NCBI GenBank assembly: GCA_009829735.1
Contig: CM020619.1
Location: 11,585,777-11,649,776 of the forward strand
Reading direction: 5' to 3'
Length of the DNA: 64,000 nt
Origin: Pyropia yezoensis
Taxonomy: Eukaryota; Rhodophyta; Bangiophyceae; Bangiales; Bangiaceae
Below are positions 31,228-40,923 of the stretch, piece by piece. A program made the translations under genes and the position numbers. How positions within the stretch are numbered: position 1 is the stretch's first letter; the number at the start of each line of letters is the position of its first letter. Under the pieces are notes generated by a model, which saw only the letters and a list, made by a program, of their open reading frames with translations, ran no database searches and was not told where the DNA came from.

Positions 31228-31264
31228 GAGCATCATTTGATGCTCTGAGCATCATTCGATGCTG
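31228..31264. repeat. Two adjacent near-identical palindromes
   Basis: GAGCATCA-TT-TGATGCTC is followed after one base by a second copy, GAGCATCA-TT-CGATGCTG. The first is a perfect 8-bp inverted repeat and could bind a dimeric factor or be a small mobile-element end. Confidence 0.7.
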
Positions 31265-31338
31265 ACAGTAGAATAGACACTAGAGGTGCTTCGCTAATTA
31301 CGCCCCAATCATGCACCCCAAAACGACGGCGACTTGGC

Positions 31339-31384
31339 TATCGTGCTTTTCTATAAAATGCCCGGACACCGTGCTGCGGCGTTT
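31339..31384 (+). repeat. Short dispersed motif shared (inverted) with 55538-55583
   Basis: TATCGTGCTTTTCTATAAAA, then CCCGGACA and GCGGCGTTT, occurs here on the plus strand and at 55538-55583 on the minus strand. In both places one frame reads YRAFL-stop. In the second copy this is the C-terminus of the beta-propeller gene. Confidence 0.75.
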
Positions 31385-31976
31385 CTCATGTCGGAGGTGG
31401 ACCCCTAAACTCGATTGCAACACGTGTACAGTTCGGCCAATGAAAAGCCAGGGCGTCCTCGGCCCAGAGAGTGACACGCGTCTGTCTCTCATGGTCGCTC
31501 ACAATCCCAGCGGGCAATGCGATTGTGTGAAAGCGACCAAGGTGTCGGCAGTCATCTGCTGCCCACTGCCCGAGCACAGAAGCCGCAATCCGTGGTTTGC
31601 GGCACGGCTCGAAGAACTTTGACCGCCTCACACAAATTCTCTTACTCTTCTGACTTCAGTCGTCTTCACGGGTCGCATCCACCAATAGCATGGCTTGATC
31701 ACAAGGCGCAGCAGGTAACTCCGCACTTGAATGTGCAATTTAGCAATCTCAGTACTCGGTGCGCACTGTCATTGAGGGGCGTCGACGTACACGGCCTTGG
31801 TGACCTTAGCGGAAGCAGTAGCATTGCTCGAGGCAGCGCCTACCATATACATCGAAGTGCATGCCTGCAGCGCTTCCTGCCCGAGTTATCCCACCTGGCA
31901 ATGCACCCGCTCAACAAGTGTGCAACACGGCGTCAGGCTCCCAGCCCGAATAAACAAAACAACCCCGCCACAGTGT

Positions 31977-32040
31977 GCGTCTCATCTCACACACTGAGCA
32001 GCATGTCTGCGTCTCATCTCACACACTGAGCAGCATGTCT
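31977..32040. repeat. 32-bp direct repeat, two copies
   Basis: The unit begins GCGTCTCATCTCACACACTG and occurs at 31977-32008 and 32009-32040 without a difference. It lies 137 bases upstream of the SET-gene TATA box. Confidence 0.85.
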
Positions 32041-32176
32041 GCGTCCTGTAGGCTGCACTGATAGCTCTTCACTCTCCAGCTGCACAGGCGCTTGGATTTG
32101 CCAACAGTGTGGGCGTCCGACCGTGGCGCGAAGCGACAGCAACCAGCTCAGCGTGCTTCCCTCGACGGCATGCGCA

Positions 32177-32183
32177 TATAAGG
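32177..32183 (+). promoter_or_regulatory. TATA box of the SET-domain gene
   Basis: GCA-TATAAGG-GGAC lies 145 bases upstream of the proposed start codon, with no ATG between about 32205 and 32327. Confidence 0.65.
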
Positions 32184-32327
32184 GGACTGTCCGCTGGACA
32201 GGGAGAACAGAGTCGCTCGGTCAGTCACAGCCTTTCGCGAGCACACATCATCTTCGATCGTACCTCCTTTCCTTCTTCCCTCACCGTCACCCCATCGACT
32301 TCCACCCTTCCCCCCCCGCTCGGCCTC

Positions 32328-33056
32328 ATGAGCTGGGAACCTCTGGAGGAGAGACCGGCTCATACCCGTGTGCCCCGCTATTTGACAGCGGCACTAGCTG
32401 GCCTGCCGGGCATGGCGCAGGCTCGAGGCCTTTGCGACTTGGCGCGCCGGCCTGTTGACTTCTGGCCTGCTGCGGCCGCTGACATACTCGCCTATGGAGT
32501 TGATCATCGGGCGCTTCTCGCTGTGGACGCGGCCGCCAGCGACACGTATGTGCGTCGTTCCTCCATTGCTGGGGCCGGACGAGGCCTCTTTGCGGCACGT
32601 GACTTTCTGGAAGGGGAGCTGATCTTGCCCTTCTACGGCCAAGTAGTCTACCACGACTTGGATGCCGCTGCGTACGAAGCAGACCGCACGGAGGAGGACA
32701 AGCGGTACGGTGACAACGCGCTACCTAGCAGACTTTGTGCAACCGCCCAGTACTGGGGCAAGCGATCGCTGCAGGTGCGGACGGGTGCTCGCTTCTGGGA
32801 CGCGGGACCTGGGCTACCCGCTGCAGCTGACATTCTTGTCTCTGTCGTTCCTCCTCTGCTTTGTGCCGCGGGATGGGCCAACTCCCCGCCGACCGGGCAT
32901 CTTCCGAACGCTGAGTTTCACCAGCGTGCGGAACCCGTCGAGTCGCATGCTCAGCTCGTGCAGTCTAACAATCTCCTGCTCAGGGTGACCAGATTCATCC
33001 AGGAGAATGAAGAAATCGAGGTTTGCTACGGAGAGGAATACGACCACTGGGTTTGA
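32328..33056 (+). CDS. SET-domain protein (putative lysine methyltransferase)
   Basis: 242 residues from ATG 32328; upstream ATG-less frame and the TATA box favour this start over an earlier one. Residues about 1-75 are helical and unassigned. The SET domain follows: VRRSSIAGAGRGLFAARDFLEGELIL (SET-N, GxGRGLFA), GQVVYHDLD, then GWANSPPTGHLPNAEF in the place of the catalytic N-H-x-x-x-P-N motif, and FIQENEEIEVCYGEEYDHW, the ExEI..xYGxxY motif that ends SET domains. It would transfer methyl from S-adenosylmethionine to lysine in histones or other proteins. The NH motif is altered (His two residues before Pro-Asn), and no post-SET cysteines follow, so it is closer to compact or divergent SET proteins. 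Single exon, no close neighbour. Confidence 0.75.
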   Translation: MSWEPLEERPAHTRVPRYLTAALAGLPGMAQARGLCDLARRPVDFWPAAAADILAYGVDHRALLAVDAAASDTYVRRSSIAGAGRGLFAARDFLEGELILPFYGQVVYHDLDAAAYEADRTEEDKRYGDNALPSRLCATAQYWGKRSLQVRTGARFWDAGPGLPAAADILVSVVPPLLCAAGWANSPPTGHLPNAEFHQRAEPVESHAQLVQSNNLLLRVTRFIQENEEIEVCYGEEYDHWV

Positions 33057-33953
33057 AAAAAGCACTCTGACTTGTCACTTGACCATGCGGGGCAGAACAG
33101 TGTTGAGGGCGGAATAATGGAACCGGTAGGGGGCTGCTGACATCTGGAGGGCAACCTGTAGCCGCCCTGCCCGTTGCCAACGCCGGGGTTGCTACCGGAG
33201 AGGCGCCAGGGTGGTGGTCATGCACGTGGGGGAGAGTGCGCTCGTCGACCTCGTGAGTGGCGCCATAGTGAAGCTCTCAGGGCCAGCCATTGTATCAGAA
33301 GGAGGCGGAGGATGGACAGAGCGTGGTGGGAAGGGAGGGCCTCCACGACGCCGCTGGGGTATCGGCAGGCTAAACCGCCGCCGGGATGATGGCATCTGGC
33401 GAAGCCGCCGCCGCGGTCGAGGCACGTGTCGTTGCACGGGGGGTGGGTGCCAGGTGCATGTAGGGAATGTTGCCGTCGTCACTGACCGCAGCGCTGAGCT
33501 GTCGTGAAAACGGCGAACTCCGTTCGACGCCGGGCTTGGCACGCAAGCGACAACCATGTGAGTGGGCGGCGCTGTCCCGTCGACGGGGGTGCGCCCCCCG
33601 CTGGCGCGCTCTGCGGCGGCTGGCTGCGGCCGCCGTGGCGCGTGGAGCCATGGTAGCACCAAAGATGGGCCTCGCGTCGTTGGTTTTTGAGATTAGCGAC
33701 CCACCCGGCGACTCCCGTGCCGGTGCCCCTGCATGCCGCGCTCCCTTTTCTGTTGATCTACACCCCGCTTGGCTCGTCGCCTTAGGGACCTTCTTAGGCA
33801 GGCGCGCTGCCGGACGGCGTCGCAGCGGGTGTGGGAGGGCCTTGGTGGACGATGCCGACAGGTGCAGGGCGTGGGCCTGGGCGTAGATTGCGAACGCAGC
33901 GCGCGATTCTGCGCCCGGGTAAGGCTCCGCGCGTCAGCTTGGTCGAGAAGGGA

Positions 33954-33997
<44 letters not shown>

Positions 33998-36382
33998 CGG
34001 GAGCCGGTTCGGCGGCCGATGCAGACGGTGCAGGCTGTTGGGAAGCGCGCGGGGCCGGCCGCTAGATGCCTGCATCGCGGGCGTCGAGACCGTCAGAGAA
34101 GTCACCGTCCAGCAGGAGGGCGGCGCGCGCCGCGCGCGAAGGCTGTTGGGCGGGTGGGGCGCCTGGGCGCGGCGGGCAGGGCCCGTGTAGCAGAAGGCTA
34201 TGCAAAAGAAGAAGCCAAAGCCAAGCCTGCGGCCGCGCCGGGTCCATCCAGACCCACTCGAGAACCTCGGCCCCCAGCAGGCGCCATGCGCGTACCAGAG
34301 CGGCGGGCTCGTGCATCAGGGTCTGCTCCCCAGAAGCAACGAGGGAGGGCCACGAGGCCTGGCCTGGAACGACTCAGGCAAGGAAGGCCTCTCCGGCAGT
34401 CATGCACTCGGCGCAGGCAGCAAGGTAGCGCTTGGTGTTCTCAGTGGGGAAGGAAGCAGTCGCCGCGTCGATCGGCGCGGCTGCCCCGGCAAGGCGCCGT
34501 GCCGGTGTCGGCAAGGGACTTGCCGCTCGCGCGTGGCGGCGCAGCTGGTTATGGCGGTATTTGTCCGCGTGGGCCACCAGGGAGGTCAGGCCACGGCGAC
34601 CGCGCACAGTGTGGTCCACCAGACCACAGCGGGGGCACGGCGTGAGCTGCAGGTCGGCCGCCACCGCGGCCGGCAACTCCGACAGGAGGTGCTTCGCCAG
34701 CAGGCGGGCCACCGCGCCGGAGTGTTTTTCGAAACGGCGTGTCAGGGGAGTTGGACGCGCGAGAGAAGGGTCCTATCCTCTTCGGCACAGCTTTAAGAGC
34801 GCCCAACCTAAGCCGCCTGTCGAGGTGGCGCACCTGTTCCACTCTGGTAAAAGACAAACGCCGCTTTGCCTCCACTCCCCACGCCCCACTCCAAGCCCGC
34901 ACGCCCCACACTTTACGTACCCCCCCCTACCTCCAAGTCCCAACTCCCAAGCCCCCATCCCACAATCAGGGCAAGCACGTGGATGGGTGACAATATTTCG
35001 TTGTTCTGAGCTCTTCGAAGTAGCATCTCCAACGTGAGATGCCGCTCCCGCTACGCCTCGGTCACGAGCTTCCCGCGGGGTAGGTTAGGAGCTTCCCGCG
35101 GGGTAGCCCACGCCGCGACACCAGCCACGAACGGGCCTCCAGAGCCACCTCTGCCTACAGCACGGTACACTTGCAAGGGCACCACGGCCAGAAGCCCCCG
35201 AAGCGTCCGCTGCTGCGGCAGGATTACTGCCGCCGACATAACCACCACCGCGACCCCTCCGTCCCAATAGCACTGACGTTTGTGTGTAGGTCTTTTCACT
35301 TTCTTCTTTCTTTCTTTGCTAAGATGGTGGAGGGGGAGAGGTGGGGGGAAGGTGCAATTTTGCATGTGGCGTGTCTCGTCGGTCTCGGTTCGGGCACTAG
35401 AGCTTCCGCGGGCAGACAGAGGAGGGCCGCGTGCGAGTGGGAGGAGGGTTGGGGTTCAACGCGTGAGGGGCGCGTAGGGAAGTTCGCGACGGCTTCTGAC
35501 CCCGCTCGCTTCCTCTTCAATGTGGGGCAGGGGAATTGGAGATGGGGCTCTGCGTTGGTGAGCCCCGCTGGTGGCTGTGTGAGTCCGGCCTGCCTGCCTC
35601 TCACGCGCCACCATGCCACCGTGGCCGGCCGAGTGCGCGCTCGCACCACAACACCCTCCCCGGAACACATCATCGACGTTCGAGCCGTAGGGGAGAGGAG
35701 GTACGGGGGTTGAAGAAGGTCTTGGGAGCGGGAGCTGTGCTGGTGGGGGCAGCGGGGGGGAGGAAAGGAGTGGCTGGCTCAAAGGCGGAGGGGCTAGATG
35801 AAGGAAGAGTAGGGGGGGGGGGTCTGCCGTAGGCCAGCGTGTCCTGCGGGCCAACACCTTACGCTAGGTCTGCAGCAATGGCGAGGGGGAGGAGGGCTTC
35901 TACACAGACTGCCTGCAGCGGGTGGGGGGGAGGGGGCAGAAGGTGGCCAGTGGCTGGCGATGCCCTCGGCTGTTGTTTCAAGAGGCTGTAGGCGGGCCTC
36001 TGGCCATGGCGGACTGCTGCGGGGACCTTCCCCTCGACGGCGCGTGGTGTGCGAAGGCACGAACGGCGCAGGTTGCAGCAGGTCGGGCTCTCAGACCGTG
36101 CAAGTATCTCATCGGCCAAATTCCAATGAAGCATCGACAATTGACTTCAGTGAAAGAATCTGATTGGCACGGGCGGCAGCGAGTTCGTGGCACGGGGGAT
36201 GCCCTCCACGACGAGGCTACCACCCGTGCGTCGTCCTCTCCACCTCTGGGCTCTGACACGCTCGCGTGTCCTCACCCCCCCGACGCCAACCCCGCGCCTG
36301 AGCCGCCTGTGCGAGTCCACCTATCCACCACAACCCCCCCCCCCCCCCCCCCCCCGGCCTACGCCGGCGCGGGCCAGTCATC
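33057..36382. other. Low-information region with a 43-G run
   Basis: It contains G43 at 33955-33997, a 23-bp direct repeat of AGCTTCCCGCGGGGTAG (35067 and 35090), and C22 at 36334-36355 just upstream of the next gene. Apart from the weak frame at 34374-34712 no gene is supportable. Confidence 0.4.
34374..34712 (-). CDS. Possible fragment with a Cx2Cx18Hx5H zinc-binding motif
   Basis: A coherent minus-strand stretch reading AKHLLSELPAAVAADLQL, then CPRCGLVDHTVRGRRGLTSL..AHADKYRH (Cx2Cx18Hx5H, 34551-34637) and KRYLAACAECMTAGEAFLA. It opens on GTG, so it is an internal exon or a remnant. The same ligand spacing recurs at 42514-42600. No family recognised; it could be part of a retroposon or an unknown nuclear protein. 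Confidence 0.3.
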   Translation of the reverse strand: MARLLAKHLLSELPAAVAADLQLTPCPRCGLVDHTVRGRRGLTSLVAHADKYRHNQLRRHARAASPLPTPARRLAGAAAPIDAATASFPTENTKRYLAACAECMTAGEAFLA

Positions 36383-37636
36383 ATGACTTGTGGGATATGT
36401 GGATTCGCTGGGCCGCCCTCCCACGACGCGCGTCGGTGTCCGCTGTCGGAGCGGCTTTGCCGGCACTCGTTGCCGATCGACCACGAGTTCTTCCTGGCAT
36501 CACCTTGCATGACGCATAATTGCGTATGCAAGAAGGTCTGCACCACCTGTTACGCAGTTGGACACCAGACGCAGACGCAGTCCTTCGTCTCTGACCGCTG
36601 GCGGATGGGCGATGGAGGGGCGATCACTCGCAAGACTCCTCGTCGCGGTGTCGAAGTACAAGATTTTGCGTGCCCCAAGATGACGGTCGGACTCATGAAT
36701 ATCCTCATCCAAGGCGCCAAAACATCCGCAACGAACAGTGCGGTCCGGCGGTCAGAGATGGACGCCGCCGCCGTCCGACTTCGTCAGAATTCGCTCCAAT
36801 CTGGGCTGGGCGATCTCAAGGACGTCGTCGTCGTCCTCGAGGCGCAGGGCAGCCCGGCGGCCCTGTTGGAAGGGGCCAATCGACCTGCGTTTGATGCTCT
36901 GACCGCCGGGATCGATGACGGTGCCGTCACCGCGAATCTTCGGGCGGCGGCGGCGATGGAGGACCAGACGGGGCTGGAACCCGTTGAGACCTCCGTTGGG
37001 GGTGCCATGTCGGCGGCGCTGTCAACTGACGAGGGTGAGCCGTCGCCGCGTCCCAGTCGGATCCAGGACTACGCGGCGGCCATAGCCCGGCAGCGGACGC
37101 GAGCGAGAATGCCCTCTCGAGCGGCATCTCGGAAGGAAGGCCTTGCAGCCACCCGTACGCCTCGGCCCGCTTCTGCCTCGCCTGGGCCCCAGCCGTTGCG
37201 GCGGTCGCGAGCCGTCTTGCGGTCTCTCGGACACAACGTGGATGGGCCCGTCGAGCCCGTCGAGGAGCCTACGCCTAGTGCATGGCCCGCGGGTACGCGT
37301 GAGGCATTCTCCTCTCCGCTTCCCCGTTTTTTTAGCGCGTCGTTTTCACGCCTGTCGCCCGTTCTGGTTGCCCACCGCGTGTCTCTCTCTTTGTTTTGCG
37401 CGTCTGACCTCGAGGGTGCGGATGGGCGCTTGACGGCGTTTTTTGTCGGGGGTGCGACTCGCTTCCACGTGCGTGGGTTTGTTTTGTTGTCGGGCAGTGT
37501 TTCTGCAGCTCAGGTGGCCGACTGGTTATGCTGCGACATCCCTTCGGATGAGCAGCCATCGATGCTGCCCAGCGTTGCGGCAGCTGTCCAGAAGGTGCAT
37601 GCTGTGGCGAGTGGCGCGGCAGCGTCGTCTGTGTAG
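36383..37636 (+). CDS. Orphan protein with Cys/His-rich N-terminus
   Basis: 417 residues from ATG 36383. The start is rich in potential zinc ligands: CGICGFAGPPSHDARRC (Cx2Cx7Hx4C), then CMTHNCVCKKVCTTCYAVGH. A middle section with SEMDAAAVRLRQNSLQSGL and a helical part, and a Ser/Pro/Arg-rich linker, lead to a less GC-biased C-terminal part (SDLEGADGRLTAFFVGG, VRGFVLLSGSVSAAQVADWL). C22 followed by GGGCCAG lies just upstream, so ATG 36383 may sit at the beginning of an internal exon. The change of composition around 37320 (FFSASFSRLSP) may mark an intron read as coding. No known family; the ligand pattern resembles zinc knuckles of transposon or RNA-binding proteins. Confidence 0.5.
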   Translation: MTCGICGFAGPPSHDARRCPLSERLCRHSLPIDHEFFLASPCMTHNCVCKKVCTTCYAVGHQTQTQSFVSDRWRMGDGGAITRKTPRRGVEVQDFACPKMTVGLMNILIQGAKTSATNSAVRRSEMDAAAVRLRQNSLQSGLGDLKDVVVVLEAQGSPAALLEGANRPAFDALTAGIDDGAVTANLRAAAAMEDQTGLEPVETSVGGAMSAALSTDEGEPSPRPSRIQDYAAAIARQRTRARMPSRAASRKEGLAATRTPRPASASPGPQPLRRSRAVLRSLGHNVDGPVEPVEEPTPSAWPAGTREAFSSPLPRFFSASFSRLSPVLVAHRVSLSLFCASDLEGADGRLTAFFVGGATRFHVRGFVLLSGSVSAAQVADWLCCDIPSDEQPSMLPSVAAAVQKVHAVASGAAASSV

Positions 37637-37730
37637 CTTGGTTTTTTATTTTATGCTCATGCTCATTGTTCGCCTGCACGACATCTTCTGCAGTTGTTGA
37701 CTTGTTCTCCCTATGGTGTCGCCCCTAGCC

Positions 37731-40700
37731 TCAGGCCGCCGCCGCCGCCGCGGCAAGGGCGGAGAGTGCGTCCCCCCCCCCCCCCACGCTCCGCCTGTGG
37801 TCCGCGTCCACGGGGCTGTCCACGAGCAGCGTCGCGCCGCCGCCGGGCAGCGCCACCCGCACCACCGCTGCCGCCGCCGCGGCCGCCGCCGCCCCTGCCC
37901 CCCCCCCGCGCCGGTCGTTCACGTCATACAGGGTGGAGGTGATGGCGGCGGCGGTGCCGCCGGGCGCCGCCGCTGACAGCACCGACACACGCCGCCGGGG
38001 GTGGCCGTCGCTCTCGACGGCCACGTCCACCGCGGGCGACGGCGGAACGCCGCCGTCGTTGCCGCTGCCTCCCCGCCGCGGCGCCGAGTGGAGGAGTGTA
38101 AAGGTGCGATTGCCCCCGCCCGCGGCGGCGAGTACCGTCACCCGCAGGCTGGCCGTCGCGCCGCCGTCATTGCCGCCACCGCCGTCGCCGGCGGCGGGGG
38201 TGTAGATGACGGCCAACGCGGGCGTTGAGGCGGCGGCGGCGGTTAGCCCCACCTCCACCACCGCGTAGTAGGCGGTGCCCCGCGGGTAGACGGGCGGCGG
38301 CCGGGCTGGCGGCACGGCCGGGGCGTCCAGCAGGGCGGCCAGCCGGCGGTCGGCGAGCGCCACCTCGGTCGCGACCGCGTTGCGGTCCCGCTGGGTGCCA
38401 ACGCCTGTCAGCCGCCGCACATCGGGCAGGTTGGTGGCCACGAGGCGAAGCGTCAGCGGGGACTGCCCAAACCGCCACGCCCGCCCGCCCGCCCGCCCGC
38501 GCGACCGACGGCGGCGCTGCTGGGGAGCGGCCGGAGCGTCGTGTCCAGCCCCCCGCCGTCTGCACCGCCGCTGGGAAAGACGCCCGCGCCGACGCGCAGC
38601 CGCACGGCCACCCCAAACGCGGCCGCCCCACCGCCGCCGTCGTCGTCATGGTCGTCGACGCCGCCTTCCGCCACACCCACCGACAGGACGCCGACCAGCC
38701 GGTCGGAAAGGGACACCCACAGCTGGCGGGCGGCCCAGCCGGGGGCGGCGGGCCCGCCGACGGGCCCCGTGCCGACGCCGCCGAGGCCGTGCGACGCGGC
38801 AAGGCCGCCGACGGCGCGGCCAACCACCACCCGCACGGCCGGCGCGGGCAAGGGCGGCGCCACGTGCGCGGCAGGGGTGCGCCACGTGCCCTCCCCCGCC
38901 GCGGCCGGCTCCGTCCACAGCAGCGGGTAGGCGGCGAGGAGCGCCGCCTCGAGCGGCAACCCGGCGGCCGCCCCCGGGACCGCCGCCACCACCGCCCCCG
39001 CGTTCGTCTGGGAATCCGGCCGCCCCGCGCCGCCGGCGGTCACGTCCCGCCCCGCGAGGACGGTCATGACGCGGCCGTACCGCCCGCGGGGGCCGCCCAG
39101 GCCCGCGTCGGCAAGCGTCTGCCCGTCGGGCACGGCGGGGCACGCGGCGGCCACGTCCGTCGCGGGCAGCCCCGCTCGCAGCAGCGCGTCGGCCCAGGCG
39201 CCCAGCCGCACGTCGGGGCGGGGGGACAGCGCCAGGTTGCACCCCGCCGCGGTGACGGTCATGTCGGCGGGCAGGACGGCGGCGGCGGCGCCTCGGCGGC
39301 TGGCATCGCGGATGGTGGCGAGCGTGGCCAAGCCAACGGTGTGGGCGTTCCACGCGTCGGTGCCCGCGTTGGGCCACTGCGCCTTCCACGATGGGGAGGA
39401 AGCCCACTCAGGGAAGCCCCCCACCGCGGTGAGGGCGGTCAGGTACCACGCCGCCGACGCGGCGATTTCCGCCCGCGCGTCGACGCACGGCGGCGGCCGC
39501 CCCTCCCCACCGCCGTCGTCGTTGTCGCCACCGCCGCCGCCACCGCCGCCGCCGCCATCGTCACCGCACCCCCCAGCGAGCACCCAGTAGGAAGCGAGGA
39601 ACGCCACATTGATGGCGTGGTAGACGGGCACCTCATGGGCGGCGCCAATGTACGGCCACGCCCCCCCCTCCTGGCGGACCGCCGCCACCCCCCGGACCAG
39701 TGCGGCCGCATCGGCGGCGGCGGTGGCCGCGGCGGCCGCCTCCCCCGTGGCCGCCAGCAGCGCGGCCGACGCCCGAAAGGTGACGGCCAGCCCCAGGTCC
39801 CGGTTGACATACGCCGCACGCCCCGCGGCGGGGCGCCAGGTACCCCACGCGGCGGCCGCCCAGCGGTCCGGCCAGCGGCGCCGGTGAACGCGGCGGGAAA
39901 GGAGGTGACCAGCACCGCGCCGGCGGTGAGGGTGTCGGCGAGGGCGAAAAAGTCATCGTACACCCGGCCAGTGATGGCCAGGTCCGCCGCGGCCGTCGCG
40001 GCGGCGGCCGCCGATGCCGCCACAGACGCTGTTGCTGCTGTGGACGCTGCCGCCACCGCCGACGCGGACGCTGCCGCCGCGGCGGCGGCCACCACCTCGG
40101 CCTCCTCCTCGGCGTCGCCGGCGGCGGCGGCGGCGGCGGTGGCGGCCGCCCACAGGGCGCCCCGCCCGAGGGTGACAAGCGCAAGTGTGTGCGCGTCGAC
40201 GGCGGCGGCGGCACAGCCAAACGCCTCGCCGGGGGCCAGCCCCGGCACCGCCCCCGCGGTGGCCCCGTTGGCGGCCAGAAGCGCCCAGTCGCGCGCGGCG
40301 GCTGCGGCGGAGCGCAGGGCGCGGACGTCAAGGTCAGGGATGGCCAGGCCGGCCACGTCGTCGTCGCCGCCGCCGCCATCGCCGCCGCCGCCGGCCGCCG
40401 CACGGGTGCGGGGCAGCACGACGCCGCCGTCCCCCGCGGGGGGCACCCGCCCGCGCAGGTCCCTCAGCCGGCGGAGGAGGGCGGCGTGGTAGGGGTTGTC
40501 CCCCCGCCCGGCCGCCGGGGGCATACTCCAGGGGGTACCCCCGGCGGCCGGCGGTGCCCACACCCCCGCCGCCGCCGCGGCGGCAGCCGCCGCCGATGCG
40601 GTCGCCGCGGCGGCAGCGTCGGTCCAGCCGGCGGCGGCCAGGCTGGCCGCCGTCTGCCTGCGCGACGCCGCGATGGCCGCCCCCACCCCGGGGGGGGGCG

Positions 40701-40752
40701 GCGCCCCGGCCTCTATGAGCGCCGCCGCGGGGGGGGGGACGGTGGGAAAGGG

Positions 40753-40809
<57 letters not shown>

Positions 40810-40923
40810 CGCCGCCGCGGCCTCTGGCAATGGCGCCGCGGGGACGGCGGCGGCGACGGCCACGGCGGCGGCGACGGCAGCAGTCACGGCCAGTGCCAGC
40901 CGGCGGGTGCAGCGGCTGGCCAT
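37731..40923 (-). CDS. Large predicted secreted protein, frame broken twice
   Basis: ATG 40923 opens MASRCTRRLALAVTAAVA, an evident signal peptide; a second ATG lies 45 bases upstream in a duplicated 45-bp unit. Coding then runs through an Ala-rich helical region (DLDVRALRSAAAAARDWALLA, RVYDDFFALADTLTAGAVLV). Near 39865 the frame changes, and continues as DRWAAAAWGTWRPAAGRAAYV, NRDLGLAVTFRASAALLAAT, GGAWPYIGAAHEVPVYHAIN and EIAASAAWYLTALTAVGGFP. Near 38480 it changes again inside a (GGGC)n run and continues QSPLTLRLVATNLPDV to a beta-rich C-terminus. The helical Trp/Tyr-rich middle recalls alpha-toroid carbohydrate-active enzymes, but I cannot name a family. Frame changes may be indels, assembly errors or short introns. 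Confidence 0.5.

Larger units (their letters stand above)
29559..32176. other. Intergenic region between kelch and SET genes
   Basis: 29559-30150 is GC-rich upstream flank of the kelch gene. 30340-32100 is clearly more AT-rich, with A-runs near 30616 and no convincing frame. It holds the small repeats listed separately (31228-31264, 31339-31384, 31977-32040). Confidence 0.45.
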
